64,000 nucleotides of DNA from NCBI GenBank assembly GCA_002298785.1, contig DBMR01000110.1:74400-138399 (forward strand). The letters run 5' to 3'. Below, one piece after another: positions 16,411-24,474 of this stretch. The stretch is from Verrucomicrobia subdivision 3 bacterium UBA693 (lineage in GTDB: Bacteria; Verrucomicrobiota; Verrucomicrobiia; Limisphaerales; UBA8199). Position 1 is the stretch's first letter, and the number at the start of each line of letters is the position of its first letter. The notes under the pieces are model-generated. The model was given only the letters and a program-made list of their open reading frames with translations, searched no databases and was not told the DNA's origin. A program made the translations under genes and the position numbers.

Positions 16411-17640
16411 TTATTCGATAGTCCAGAGAGTGACTGAGTCCTGGTCCTTGATGAAAAGGCGGTTGCCGGCGACAACGGGGTAAGCGTAGGTTTGTCGGTC
16501 CGAGACCTTAAAGCGTGCCAATTCGGTGTATGCCTCGGCACTGGGTTGGAACACTGTCAACTGCGCGGTAGCGGTCAGGCCCAGCAAAACCGAGCCGGCA
16601 TCGACGATGCAGCCGAAATCGCCGCGCCCGCCGGTGGGCTCGGTCCAGGCGGTTTGGCCTTTTTGGGCTTTGATGCAGAAGAATTTTCCGCGTTGGGAGA
16701 GGCCGAAGATCAGGCCATCCTTGAGCACAGGCGAGTTGAATGCCACCGAGTTATCGGGATTACTCCACAGGGTTTTGGCCTCCAAACGGTCACCTTGCTT
16801 TTCAAAACTGACCGCCGTGGCGCCGCGGCCCTGGCCGGTGTAAATCACCGTTTGGCCATCGATTATTGGGGTGGTGGCATTATATGCCATGCCTTTCGCT
16901 GCGAACGGAGTCTGCCAAACCAGTTTTCCGCTGGCAGCATCAAGGCCTACAACACTCATGGCCGTTTGCGTGATGATGATTTTCATGTTCCCAACCGAGA
17001 GCAGGGCGGGGGAGGCATAGGCCGGGCCCTCGCCGGCCCACTTCCACTTGAGGGTTCCGGTGGCGAGCTCGTACGCGACGACGGCCCCTTCGCTCTCCTT
17101 ACCCAAATGAGCGATGACCAGACCGTCCACGACCAGGGGCGACATGGCAGTGTGAAATTGAGGCCAGGCACCGGGGAAATCGTCTTTGCGCCAGACTACC
17201 TGGCCCGTCGCAGCATCGAGACACGAAACGGTACCGCATACGCCGAGCGTGATGACTTTTCCATTCGCTGTTGCCGGCGAGCTTCTAGGGCCGCCATGTC
17301 CCACATCGGGCCCGACAACCGCGGGAGCGGCGTATTTGTTCTGCCAAAGTTCTTTGCCGGTGGCGGCGCTCAGACAGCGAGTGATCTCGTCGGCCTCCTG
17401 TCGGGCGAATACGTATAGTTTGTCACCCACCAACGCGGGCGTGGCATCACCCGCGCCGACGCTGACTTTCCATTTTTGCGTTAGGGCTTTTGGCCAAGTA
17501 GCGGGTGCGGAGAACCCGGTTGCCTTCCCATCGCGATTTGGTCCGCGCCATTGTGGCCAATCCTGCGCCAGGGAGGTGTGCGCACTCAGCAACGCGATGC
17601 CGCTCGCGATCGCGGTCAGTTTTGGACTCAGATTCTTCAT
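16411..17640 (-). CDS. Secreted PQQ-like beta-propeller protein (BamB-like)
   Basis: Exported 409-residue protein with a signal peptide (MKNLSPKLTAIASGIALLSA, cleaved near SLAQ) followed at once by DWPQWRGPNRDG, the N-terminal signature of a large group of planctomycete and verrucomicrobial PQQ-repeat propellers. Blade-closing segments of the type LDAATGQVVWR, YELATGTLKWKW and LDAASGKLVWQ recur through the protein, and the C-terminus ends LFIKDQDSVTLWTIE. These propellers keep the BamB/alcohol-dehydrogenase fold but usually lack PQQ and catalytic residues; I see no haem motif. It stands alone, divergent from hisB. The function is unknown; a periplasmic binding or scaffold role is most likely. 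Confidence 0.88.
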   Translation of the reverse strand: MKNLSPKLTAIASGIALLSAHTSLAQDWPQWRGPNRDGKATGFSAPATWPKALTQKWKVSVGAGDATPALVGDKLYVFARQEADEITRCLSAATGKELWQNKYAAPAVVGPDVGHGGPRSSPATANGKVITLGVCGTVSCLDAATGQVVWRKDDFPGAWPQFHTAMSPLVVDGLVIAHLGKESEGAVVAYELATGTLKWKWAGEGPAYASPALLSVGNMKIIITQTAMSVVGLDAASGKLVWQTPFAAKGMAYNATTPIIDGQTVIYTGQGRGATAVSFEKQGDRLEAKTLWSNPDNSVAFNSPVLKDGLIFGLSQRGKFFCIKAQKGQTAWTEPTGGRGDFGCIVDAGSVLLGLTATAQLTVFQPSAEAYTELARFKVSDRQTYAYPVVAGNRLFIKDQDSVTLWTIE

Positions 17641-17836
17641 GGAAGCTCCGGCTTGGTTGGTGGTTTTGAAAGAAGCGTAAAGGTCGTTCGATGGGACCTT
17701 AAGTACAGGTTGAGCATGGCTGGTTTTTAGGTTCGACTCAAGCGCAATTCACGAACGCATCTATCCATTCGGCAAACCATCGGGCGTGAATTGTGGTCGT
17801 TGTGTTTCAATTCCGGGTCTGATTTAATGGCGCGAA

Positions 17837-18499
17837 ATGAAGCAAAGGCGTGCACAGCTCAAGCGCGAAACCAAAGAGACGCGGATATCGTTGCGGCTCA
17901 ACCTGGACGGCTCCGGTCGGGCCGAAGTGAAGACCGGGATTCCGTTCTTTGATCACATGCTGACCCTGTTTGCGAAGCATGCGGTCATGGACCTGGAGTT
18001 GCGTTGCGAGGGAGATTTGGACGTGGATGCCCACCACACGGTGGAAGACTGCGGAATTGCGCTCGGCCAGGCCTTTCTTAAAGCGTTGGGGGACAAGAAG
18101 GGCATCAGACGTTATGGCGCTGGATTTGACCCGCGAAATCCATTTACCGGAGAGGCCTACTTGCCGATGGACGAGTGCCTCGCCCGTTGTGTCGTCGATT
18201 TCAGCGGACGTCCCTACCTGGTTTGGCGGGGGGTAGAGAATTTGTCCTATCGCGTGGTGAGCCGGGCTGAACGGGTGCAGGATATGTCCAGCGCTTTCCG
18301 CTTTGGCCTGGCGCGCGAGTTTTTCCAGGGATTTGCCAATGAGGCCCGCTGCAATTTACATTTGGAATTGTTGTATGGTGAAGAGCCGCACCATGTTACG
18401 GAAGTTTTATTCAAAGCGTTCGCCAAAGCGGTGGACTTCGCCTGCCAGCACGATCCCCGCATCGCCGGGCAATTGCCTTCCACCAAGGGGAAATTGTGA
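17837..18499 (+). CDS. hisB: Imidazoleglycerol-phosphate dehydratase
   Basis: Histidine biosynthesis, dehydration of imidazole glycerol phosphate to imidazole acetol phosphate; Mn-dependent cytoplasmic enzyme. The 220-residue protein shows GIPFFDHML, DVDAHHTVEDCGIALG, LPMDECLARC.VDFSGRP, EPHHVTEVLFKAFAKA and a C-terminal PSTKGKL, so both metal-binding HHxxE-type motifs are intact. It is about 20-25 residues longer than a typical single-domain HisB: an insert (GFDPRNPFTGE) follows IRRYG, and another lies before the REFF helix. There is no fused phosphatase domain, and no other his genes are nearby, so it is an isolated member of the pathway. Confidence 0.93.
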   Translation: MKQRRAQLKRETKETRISLRLNLDGSGRAEVKTGIPFFDHMLTLFAKHAVMDLELRCEGDLDVDAHHTVEDCGIALGQAFLKALGDKKGIRRYGAGFDPRNPFTGEAYLPMDECLARCVVDFSGRPYLVWRGVENLSYRVVSRAERVQDMSSAFRFGLAREFFQGFANEARCNLHLELLYGEEPHHVTEVLFKAFAKAVDFACQHDPRIAGQLPSTKGKL

Positions 18500-18538
18500 A
18501 GGGAGTTGAATAGCAGCTAATTGACCTCCGTCGAACCA

Positions 18539-19138
18539 ATGACTGGGCACGAACATTCCTCCGCCGACGATGAAGCGTTGGTGCGGGCGGCGCAACAGGG
18601 AAACCTGGGCGCGTTCGAGGAATTGGTAGCGAGGCATCGCGATAAGATTTACGCCCGCGCCTTCAGCATGATGCGGAATGAGGAAGAGGCCCTTGATCTT
18701 TCACAGGAAGCGTGGGTGAAAGCGTGGCAGCGGCTGGCGCAGTTTCAGCGCGAGTCGAGTTTTGGCACTTGGATGACGCGCATCGTGATCAACCTTTGCC
18801 TCGATCAGTTACGCAAGCAAAAGCGGTATCGGACTGAATCGCTGGAAGCGATCGATGAGGAATCCGGCGGGGTGGAACGTCAGATGCCGGTGCTGACGGT
18901 GAATCCCACCGAGCGCTTGGAACGCGCCGAACTGCGACAGCGCATCGAGATCGCCCTCGACCAGCTTTCCTATGAGCATCGCACGGTGCTGGTTTTGCAC
19001 GAATTTGAAGAAATGGAATATAAAGAGATCGCCCGGGTCATGGAATGCTCGATCGGCACGGTGATGTCCCGCCTGTTTTACGCGCGGCGCAAGCTGGCGG
19101 TGATTTTATCGGATTTGAAGAAAGACGAGGCCACATGA
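18539..19138 (+). CDS. ECF-type RNA polymerase sigma factor
   Basis: Sigma-70 family factor of about 199 residues. Region 2 is seen as GAFEELVARHRDKIYARAFSMMRNEEEALDLSQEAWVKAWQ with WMTRIVINLCLDQLRKQKR, and region 4 as LPYEH-like LSYEHRTVLVLHEFEEMEYKEIARVMECSIGTVMSRLFYARRKL. No region 3 is present. A TTG at 18521 in the same frame could extend it by six codons; the ATG at 18539 (MTGHEHSS) is preferred. Its stop overlaps the start of the next gene (ATGA), which encodes a membrane-anchored protein expected to be the cognate anti-sigma factor. It probably controls an envelope stress response. Confidence 0.93.
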   Translation: MTGHEHSSADDEALVRAAQQGNLGAFEELVARHRDKIYARAFSMMRNEEEALDLSQEAWVKAWQRLAQFQRESSFGTWMTRIVINLCLDQLRKQKRYRTESLEAIDEESGGVERQMPVLTVNPTERLERAELRQRIEIALDQLSYEHRTVLVLHEFEEMEYKEIARVMECSIGTVMSRLFYARRKLAVILSDLKKDEAT

Positions 19139-19614
19139 TGGATGGTGACGTACAAATTAAACTGCAGTCTTTTGTGGACGGCGAGCTGCCGGAAGGCGAG
19201 GCCCGAGCCATGGCCAACCTGATGGCGCAGGATCGCGAAGCCGCCGCGCTGGTCGCGGAGTTGAAGTACACCCGGCAAGCGCTTTCCGGTCACGAAAAAG
19301 GCGTGCGCCTGCCTGAAAGCCGCGAGTTTTTCTGGTCCAAAATCCAGCGCGAAATCGAGCGGACGGCACCTGTGGCACCCGTTCCCCGGCCGGTTTCGTG
19401 GCTGGTTCGCGTACGTCGGATCCTCACGCCGGTGGCGGCAGTGGCTGCGGTAGCGATTGCAGGATTTATTGCCACTCGGCCGGCGTCCGCGGGCAGTGGC
19501 GTCGAGACTTCACTTTCGGACCCCGGTGCCTTTACCTACCGGGATTTCGCCTCCGGCACCACGCTGGTTTGGCTCTCCTATCCGGCGGAGGATACGCTTG
19601 CTGACGGCGAGTGA
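19135..19614 (+). CDS. Membrane-anchored putative anti-sigma factor
   Basis: A 159-residue protein whose ATG overlaps the sigma-factor stop, the usual arrangement of sigma/anti-sigma pairs. The N-terminus (MMDGDVQIKLQSFVDGELPEGEA) matches the start of anti-sigma domains (...L.aflDGELs..e...v..hl), but the zinc-binding His-Cys-Cys residues are absent, so it would be a non-zinc type. One transmembrane helix lies near residues 97-120 (ILTPVAAVAAVAIAGFI), leaving a short periplasmic tail. It likely sequesters the preceding sigma factor at the inner membrane. The assignment rests on context and topology. Confidence 0.8.
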   Translation: MMDGDVQIKLQSFVDGELPEGEARAMANLMAQDREAAALVAELKYTRQALSGHEKGVRLPESREFFWSKIQREIERTAPVAPVPRPVSWLVRVRRILTPVAAVAAVAIAGFIATRPASAGSGVETSLSDPGAFTYRDFASGTTLVWLSYPAEDTLADGE

Positions 19615-19623
19615 CCCGGTACA

Positions 19624-20100
19624 ATGATGGCGGCGATGAGAACTCAATTGAAACCGGGCGGGTGGATGGTGTGGGTGGTGGCTTTTTGTTGCCTTTTTAC
19701 CGCGCCGGTATTGCTGGCGGATACTGCCGGCATGAAACTCGAGGCCCAATTACTTTGGGGCACCAACGATGCGACGTCCCCGAACCCGAAACACAAGCCC
19801 GTCGATGAGGATATCCGGAAGAAACTGAAGGAACTTCCGCTCAAGTGGACGAATTATTTCGAGGAAACCCGCAAGAGCCTGGACGTGACGGAAGCGGCAG
19901 CCAAACGAGTTACGCTGAGCGACCGTTGTGATATTGAGGTAAAAGTCCTCGGGGGATCCAAGATTGAAGTTACCCATTTCGGCAAAGGAGAGAAGGTGGT
20001 CAAGCAAACGCAGAATTTGCCCAAAGGCGAAATGCTGGTTTTAGGCGGCAACGCCCCCAATTCCACCGCTTGGCTGGTGATCTTAAAGCGGGTAGAATAA
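19624..20100 (+). CDS. Exported hypothetical protein
   Basis: Unrecognised 158-residue secreted protein. The first 33 residues form a signal peptide (hydrophobic WMVWVVAFCCLFTAPVLL, cleavage near LLADT); several methionines (codons 1, 2, 5) could be the start. The mature part begins MKLEAQLLWGTNDATSPNPKHKPVD, is lysine-rich, and includes RCDIEVKVLGGSKIEVTHFGKGEKVV, suggesting a small beta-domain. It follows the anti-sigma gene by 9 bp and is probably co-transcribed with the sigma/anti-sigma pair, so it may act in the same envelope response, perhaps as a periplasmic sensor. That role is inference only. Confidence 0.7.
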   Translation: MMAAMRTQLKPGGWMVWVVAFCCLFTAPVLLADTAGMKLEAQLLWGTNDATSPNPKHKPVDEDIRKKLKELPLKWTNYFEETRKSLDVTEAAAKRVTLSDRCDIEVKVLGGSKIEVTHFGKGEKVVKQTQNLPKGEMLVLGGNAPNSTAWLVILKRVE

Positions 20101-20334
20101 TGGCGCAGGAAGAAAGCTGGAGAAATACCTGGGGTGCAGTTGAGGCTTTGGTGCTCGGGATGTGGTGGAAAGAGGCTTGGCCAAAGTGATTGCGGACCAG
20201 TTCTCTTGAAAGTCGCCGTGCGGCGTGGGTAGAAACGATCGAGCGATGGGCTTGAGATGGTAATATTACTCCCGGAGTGAACAGTTTTTGCTGCGAATGG
20301 TCCAAATTGTGCTAATATAAGCACTTAAAGTTAC
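20101..20334. promoter_or_regulatory. Probable promoter region of the tail-specific protease
   Basis: This 234-bp gap has no gene. A TAATATAA-like -10 box near 20313 sits inside a small inverted repeat, GTGCT/AGCAC (20309-20313 and 20320-20324), about 20 bp before the ATG at 20335, which could be a promoter with an overlapping operator. Confidence 0.3.
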
Positions 20335-22788
20335 ATGATTGCTCGATTGACGCCTAAGGTTGCGTTGCTGGCACTCGCTGGCAGCATTTCCCTCCCGTTT
20401 TCTATTTGGGCTGACGCGCCCATACCGGCCGACCCGCCACCCGCTGCCTCCGTCGAGAGCCATCCTAACGATAAGTCCACCAACGTGTTCCGGCCGATTC
20501 GTCCCGGCCCGGCCGATGGCCGAATCGCGTTTGTCGTTGCCAAGATGCTGGAGCAAGTGCATTACTCGCGGCAACCCTTCAACGACGGCGTCTCTTCCAA
20601 ATTCCTGGATCGCTACCTTGAGATGTTGGATCCGCAGAAGGTCCATTTTACCCAGGACGACCTCCAGCGGTTTGAACTGTATCGCACCAATCTCGACAAT
20701 TTGACGGTTACCCGCCGCGGGGTGGGGGACACCTGGCCCGGATGCGAGATTTTCAACCGCTTCATGATGCGTTTGCAGGAGCGGGTGGATTTCGTCGACG
20801 AAGTGCTCAAGACGGATAAATTCGATTTTACCACGGACGAGCGGATTACGCTGAATCGGAAGGAAGCCTCGCCGCCCAAAGACCTGGCCGAGGCGAAAAA
20901 GCTATGGTTGGAGCGGTTGCGCTTCGAGTATCTGCAGGAAAAGCTGGCGAAAATGGACGCCAAAAAGAAAGCCGATCCAGCGCGGATGGCCGCCCTGCCA
21001 GATGCCAAATCCGACAATAAACCGGAGGTCAAACCGAAGACGGAGCACGAAGAAATCGTCGAGACCTTGCATAACCGTTATACCCGGAATCTGCGGACCT
21101 TTAAGGACTGGGATAACGACGACGTGCTGCAGGTTTACCTGACGGCGCTGGCTCACGTTTACGATCCGCACTCCGATTACCTGGGCGCCTCATCGCTCGA
21201 CAGTTTCTCAATTGGGATGAACCTGAGCTTGTTTGGAATTGGAGCGGAACTTACCACCGAAGACGGTTATTGCACGATTCGCCGGTTGCTGCCGGGCGGC
21301 CCGGCGGAGAAGAGCAAGAGCATCAAAGAGAAAGACCGGATTGTCGCGGTGGCGCAGAGCAATCAACCCCCGGTGGACGTGGTGGAGATGAGTTTGAACA
21401 AAGCCGTGCAGTTGATCCGCGGTCCCAAAGGCACGCAAGTAACCCTGACGATCATTCCCACAGGAGAAAGTTCCTCGACGCGTAAGACCCTTACGCTGGT
21501 GCGCGACGAAATTAAGCTGGAAGATCAGGAAGCCAAGGCCAAGATCATTGACCTGCCGGATGCGCAGGGTCATTCGGCGCGGCTGGGAGTCATTGATCTG
21601 CCCTCGTTTTACGCGAGCTTCGACCCGGCCAACACCCGGGGGAGAACCGAACCCAAGAGCACCACGGCGGACGTGGCCAAATTGCTGGCCAAGCTGAAGC
21701 AGGAAAATGTTAGTGGAGTCATTTTGGATTTGCGCCGCAACGGGGGCGGTTCGCTGGAAGAGGCTATTCGCCTGACCGGTTTGTTCATCAAGCAAGGGCC
21801 GGTGGTGCAGGTGCGGGACTCGGACGGAAATATCCAGGTGGATTCCGATCGTGACCCAGCGATTGCCTACGAAGGCCCCCTGGTGGTGTTGACCAGCCGT
21901 TTCAGCGCTTCGGCGTCGGAGATTCTCACCGGCGCATTACAGGATTACGGGCGCGCGGTGGTGGTGGGCGATATCGCCACGCACGGCAAAGGAACCGTGC
22001 AGAGCGTCAACTCGCTCAAGCCGTTCATGAACGTGGGGAACCTGGTTCTGACGAACGATCCGGGAGCCTTGAAGCTCACCATTAAAAAATTTTATCGCGC
22101 CAGCGGCGCCTCCACTCAACGCGAAGGTGTGACCCCCGATATCGTTTTGCCCTCGGTGCTCAACGAATCCAAGGATATCGGGGAGACGGCGCTGGAGAAT
22201 GCCTTGCCGTGGGACACCATCGGGAAGGCCCCCTACGAATCGATGAACATGGTCCAACCCTATTTGAGCGAACTGCACAAGCGCTCTGACCAGCGCGTCG
22301 CCGCATCGAAGGATTATGATTACGTGCGCGAAGACATGCGCATCTTCAAGCAACGGCAGGAGGACAAGACTATGTCCCTGAACTTGCAGACGCGGCTGAA
22401 AGAGAAGGCCGAAGAAGACGCGCGCCAGAAAGCGCGGGATCGCGAGCGGTTAGCGCGAGCGGAGACCCCGGAAAAGATCTACGAGATCACGCTGAAGAAC
22501 GCCGTTTTACCCGGGCTCCCGCCGCCGGTGGAAAAGACGAATACTCTGGCCAAAGCCAGCGCGCGTAAAACCACGGGAGCCGACACCAATGCGGTTGCCA
22601 GCACGGTAAGTGATCCCGTCCCTTCGACTGATCCGCTGGATGGGTCGCTAGGGTCTGACCTGGAAGAGCCCAAGCCCGCGGCCCAGGATGTGAACCTGAT
22701 TGAAGCGGAAAAAATCCTGGTCGACTATCTCATGTTGCTCGGCAAACACGAGGTCGTGATTGCCAAGCCTGCCCCGCCCGCGCCGTGA
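20335..22788 (+). CDS. prc: Carboxy-terminal (tail-specific) processing protease
   Basis: Periplasmic S41 serine protease of 817 residues, cutting exported proteins near their C-termini. Signal peptide MIARLTPKVALLALAGSIS, cleaved near WADA. The order is the Prc N-terminal helical domain (FRPIRPGPADGRIAFVVAKMLEQVHYSRQPF, then LDPQKVHF), a PDZ domain near residues 290-375 (GIGAELTTEDGYCTIRRLLPGGPA), the S41 core (ILDLRRNGGGSLEEA) with the catalytic serine in SASASEIL near residue 526 and lysine in HGKGTVQ near 552, and the DUF3340-like C-terminal part. The C-terminal 120 residues are a less conserved Lys/Ala/Pro-rich tail. The downstream gene overlaps by four bases (GTGA). Confidence 0.95.
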   Translation: MIARLTPKVALLALAGSISLPFSIWADAPIPADPPPAASVESHPNDKSTNVFRPIRPGPADGRIAFVVAKMLEQVHYSRQPFNDGVSSKFLDRYLEMLDPQKVHFTQDDLQRFELYRTNLDNLTVTRRGVGDTWPGCEIFNRFMMRLQERVDFVDEVLKTDKFDFTTDERITLNRKEASPPKDLAEAKKLWLERLRFEYLQEKLAKMDAKKKADPARMAALPDAKSDNKPEVKPKTEHEEIVETLHNRYTRNLRTFKDWDNDDVLQVYLTALAHVYDPHSDYLGASSLDSFSIGMNLSLFGIGAELTTEDGYCTIRRLLPGGPAEKSKSIKEKDRIVAVAQSNQPPVDVVEMSLNKAVQLIRGPKGTQVTLTIIPTGESSSTRKTLTLVRDEIKLEDQEAKAKIIDLPDAQGHSARLGVIDLPSFYASFDPANTRGRTEPKSTTADVAKLLAKLKQENVSGVILDLRRNGGGSLEEAIRLTGLFIKQGPVVQVRDSDGNIQVDSDRDPAIAYEGPLVVLTSRFSASASEILTGALQDYGRAVVVGDIATHGKGTVQSVNSLKPFMNVGNLVLTNDPGALKLTIKKFYRASGASTQREGVTPDIVLPSVLNESKDIGETALENALPWDTIGKAPYESMNMVQPYLSELHKRSDQRVAASKDYDYVREDMRIFKQRQEDKTMSLNLQTRLKEKAEEDARQKARDRERLARAETPEKIYEITLKNAVLPGLPPPVEKTNTLAKASARKTTGADTNAVASTVSDPVPSTDPLDGSLGSDLEEPKPAAQDVNLIEAEKILVDYLMLLGKHEVVIAKPAPPAP

Positions 22789-23360
22789 AATCCCTGATTC
22801 TAGCTTTCGCGCTCGTGCTCGGTCTGCAGGCGGTCCTGGCGGGACCGGAGCAGATCATCAAGCAGCGGGCGAAGGATGCCCGCGATCAGAACAATACGCA
22901 GCAAGGGGTGCCGCCCGCTCCGCCCAAAGTCACTTCCACCCCGGCGGCAGCCCCAACCATCAGCACCATGCCGCCCCAGACGCCCGAGGCTCGGGTGGAC
23001 ACGGGAATGCTGAGCGTGAAGACCAATACGCCGGTGACCGCGGCGCAGATTCAGCAGTTCGCCCGTTCCCTGGCGGCAGCGGTGCAGGGGCCGAATAAGC
23101 CGTCCGATGCCACCCTCCAGAAGCTTTCGAAAGATCTCCTGACGACGCTGTCTGAAAAGGCATTGTCCCCCAACTTGCGTTCCCGGTTGCTCCAGGACTT
23201 GATGGCCGTGCTCAATGGCCCAAGCCTGACCGCAGCCCAGGCGAAGAATGTTATTACGGATATTCAGGGCGTGCTGCAAATGGGAGGCGCCTCCGCCGCC
23301 AAAGCAACCGTCGTTGCCGATGATGTCCGGGCGGTATCAGCCGAAATCCGCAAGGCTTGA
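22785..23360 (+). CDS. Exported hypothetical protein downstream of prc
   Basis: A 191-residue secreted protein of unknown family. Start is GTG, overlapping the prc stop as GTGA, so it is translationally coupled to the protease. The signal peptide (MKSLILAFALVLGLQAVLAG) is followed by a Pro/Ala/Thr-rich linker (about residues 35-75) and a helical region with repeated amphipathic turns (ATLQKLSKDLLTTLSEKAL..LRSRLLQDLMAVLNG..LTAAQAKNVITDIQGVLQMGG). No cysteines or catalytic motif. It could be an adaptor or substrate of the protease; this is inferred from coupling only. Confidence 0.75.
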   Translation: MKSLILAFALVLGLQAVLAGPEQIIKQRAKDARDQNNTQQGVPPAPPKVTSTPAAAPTISTMPPQTPEARVDTGMLSVKTNTPVTAAQIQQFARSLAAAVQGPNKPSDATLQKLSKDLLTTLSEKALSPNLRSRLLQDLMAVLNGPSLTAAQAKNVITDIQGVLQMGGASAAKATVVADDVRAVSAEIRKA

Positions 23361-23369
23361 GCAGCTTGC

Positions 23370-23588
23370 ATGAAGGCAGGCGCGATGATCAAGTGCCCGA
23401 CTTGTGGAAAGGCGGGGCCATGGTTGGACGGTGGATACGGTCCGTTTTGTTCGGAGCGGTGCAAGCTGGCAGACCTGGGCAAGTGGCTGGGGGAGGAACA
23501 CCGGATTTCCAGTTCGCTGCGACCGGAGCATCTCGATGCCATGATGGGTTCCGAATCGCGTCCGACGAAACCTGACGAGATGCTTTGA
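23370..23588 (+). CDS. yacG: DNA gyrase inhibitor YacG family zinc protein
   Basis: Small zinc protein of 72 residues with the YacG pattern: CPTCGK...PW then PFCSERCKLADLGKWLGEEHRI. The four cysteines (CxxC and CxxxC) bind one zinc ion; the RCKxxDLGxW stretch is diagnostic. In E. coli YacG binds the GyrB C-terminal part and inhibits gyrase. The start may be the first ATG at 23370 or the one at 23385 (MIKCPTC), the latter being nearer to family length. It lies 9 bp after the exported hypothetical gene. Confidence 0.92.
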   Translation: MKAGAMIKCPTCGKAGPWLDGGYGPFCSERCKLADLGKWLGEEHRISSSLRPEHLDAMMGSESRPTKPDEML

Positions 23589-23648
23589 CGGGGCTGGTCT
23601 ATCCTGCCCGATTTGCGTCTCCGCCAAGGTGTGTCAGGTTCTTCCAGT

Positions 23649-24281
23649 ATGAAATGCCTGAACCCTGCGGCTGTCGTCCTAGGCCTGATGCTATTGTCCG
23701 GGCCGGGCGTATCCGTGGCGCAAGCCGAATCTATGACGAACACAAATCATAATCTTGAAGTTGCCACTTTGGGTGGCGGTTGCTTTTGGTGTACGGAAGC
23801 GATCTACAGAATGCTGCCCGGGGTGAAGTCTGTCACCAGCGGTTACGCCGGTGGCAAGACTGAAAACCCCACTTACAAAGAAGTATGCACCGGCACCACC
23901 GGGCACGCTGAAGTCATCCAGATCGCCTTTGATCCCAACGTTATTTCCTACGCGACCATTTTGGAGAATTTTTGGGATGCGCATGATCCCACCACGCTGA
24001 ATCAGCAGGGAGCGGATGTGGGCACCCAGTATCGCTCCACCATCATGTACAGCACGCCGGAACAGAAAGCGATTGCGGAGAAATCCAAAGCCACGGCGCA
24101 GAAACAGTTTTTCAAACCGATCGTGACTGAAATTGTGGCGCTGCAAAAATTCTATCCGGCCGAGGGCTACCATCAGGATTTCTATAAGAACAATCCCAAC
24201 CAGGGATATTGTCGAGCGGTCATCCGGCCCAAAGTCGAGAAGTTCGAAAAGAAGCTGAAGGAAAAGACCGGCCAGCATTGA
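23649..24281 (+). CDS. msrA: Exported peptide-methionine (S)-S-oxide reductase
   Basis: Repairs oxidised methionine in proteins. The frame could open at 23613, but ATG 23649 begins a good signal peptide (MKCLNPAAVVLGLMLLSG, cleaved near AQAES), so the enzyme is probably periplasmic. The catalytic motif GGGCFWCTEA is followed by SGYAGG, the GHAEV segment, FWDAHDPTTLNQQGADVGTQYRS, and a C-terminal YHQDFYKNNPNQGYCRAVI with a resolving cysteine, all typical of MsrA. About 210 residues including the leader. No msrB is adjacent. Periplasmic repair would suit a cell whose envelope is rich in redox proteins (inference). Confidence 0.95.
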   Translation: MKCLNPAAVVLGLMLLSGPGVSVAQAESMTNTNHNLEVATLGGGCFWCTEAIYRMLPGVKSVTSGYAGGKTENPTYKEVCTGTTGHAEVIQIAFDPNVISYATILENFWDAHDPTTLNQQGADVGTQYRSTIMYSTPEQKAIAEKSKATAQKQFFKPIVTEIVALQKFYPAEGYHQDFYKNNPNQGYCRAVIRPKVEKFEKKLKEKTGQH

Positions 24282-24414
24282 CGGAGACGGCAGGCGGGTC
24301 GGAAACCGTGGTGCGCAGGGAGCGGATTTGAGCGCCCAGGCCTTTCGTTAAAGCCTGCCGGTGCGCAATTCCAGTTATAAAGGCGCTGCCGTTCGGGTGG
24401 TGGGAGGTGCCTGC

Positions 24415-24446
24415 CCAAAAAGAAACGGCGGCCCGAAGGCCGCCGT
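24415..24446 (-). terminator. Rho-independent terminator of gap
   Basis: Perfect 9-bp stem ACGGCGGCC / GGCCGCCGT (24425-24433 and 24438-24446) closed by a CGAA tetraloop and followed on the minus strand by TTCTTTTT. It lies 28 bp beyond the gap stop codon. Confidence 0.9.
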
Positions 24447-24474
24447 CGTTGAAGATATTACCTTAAAGGGCTGC

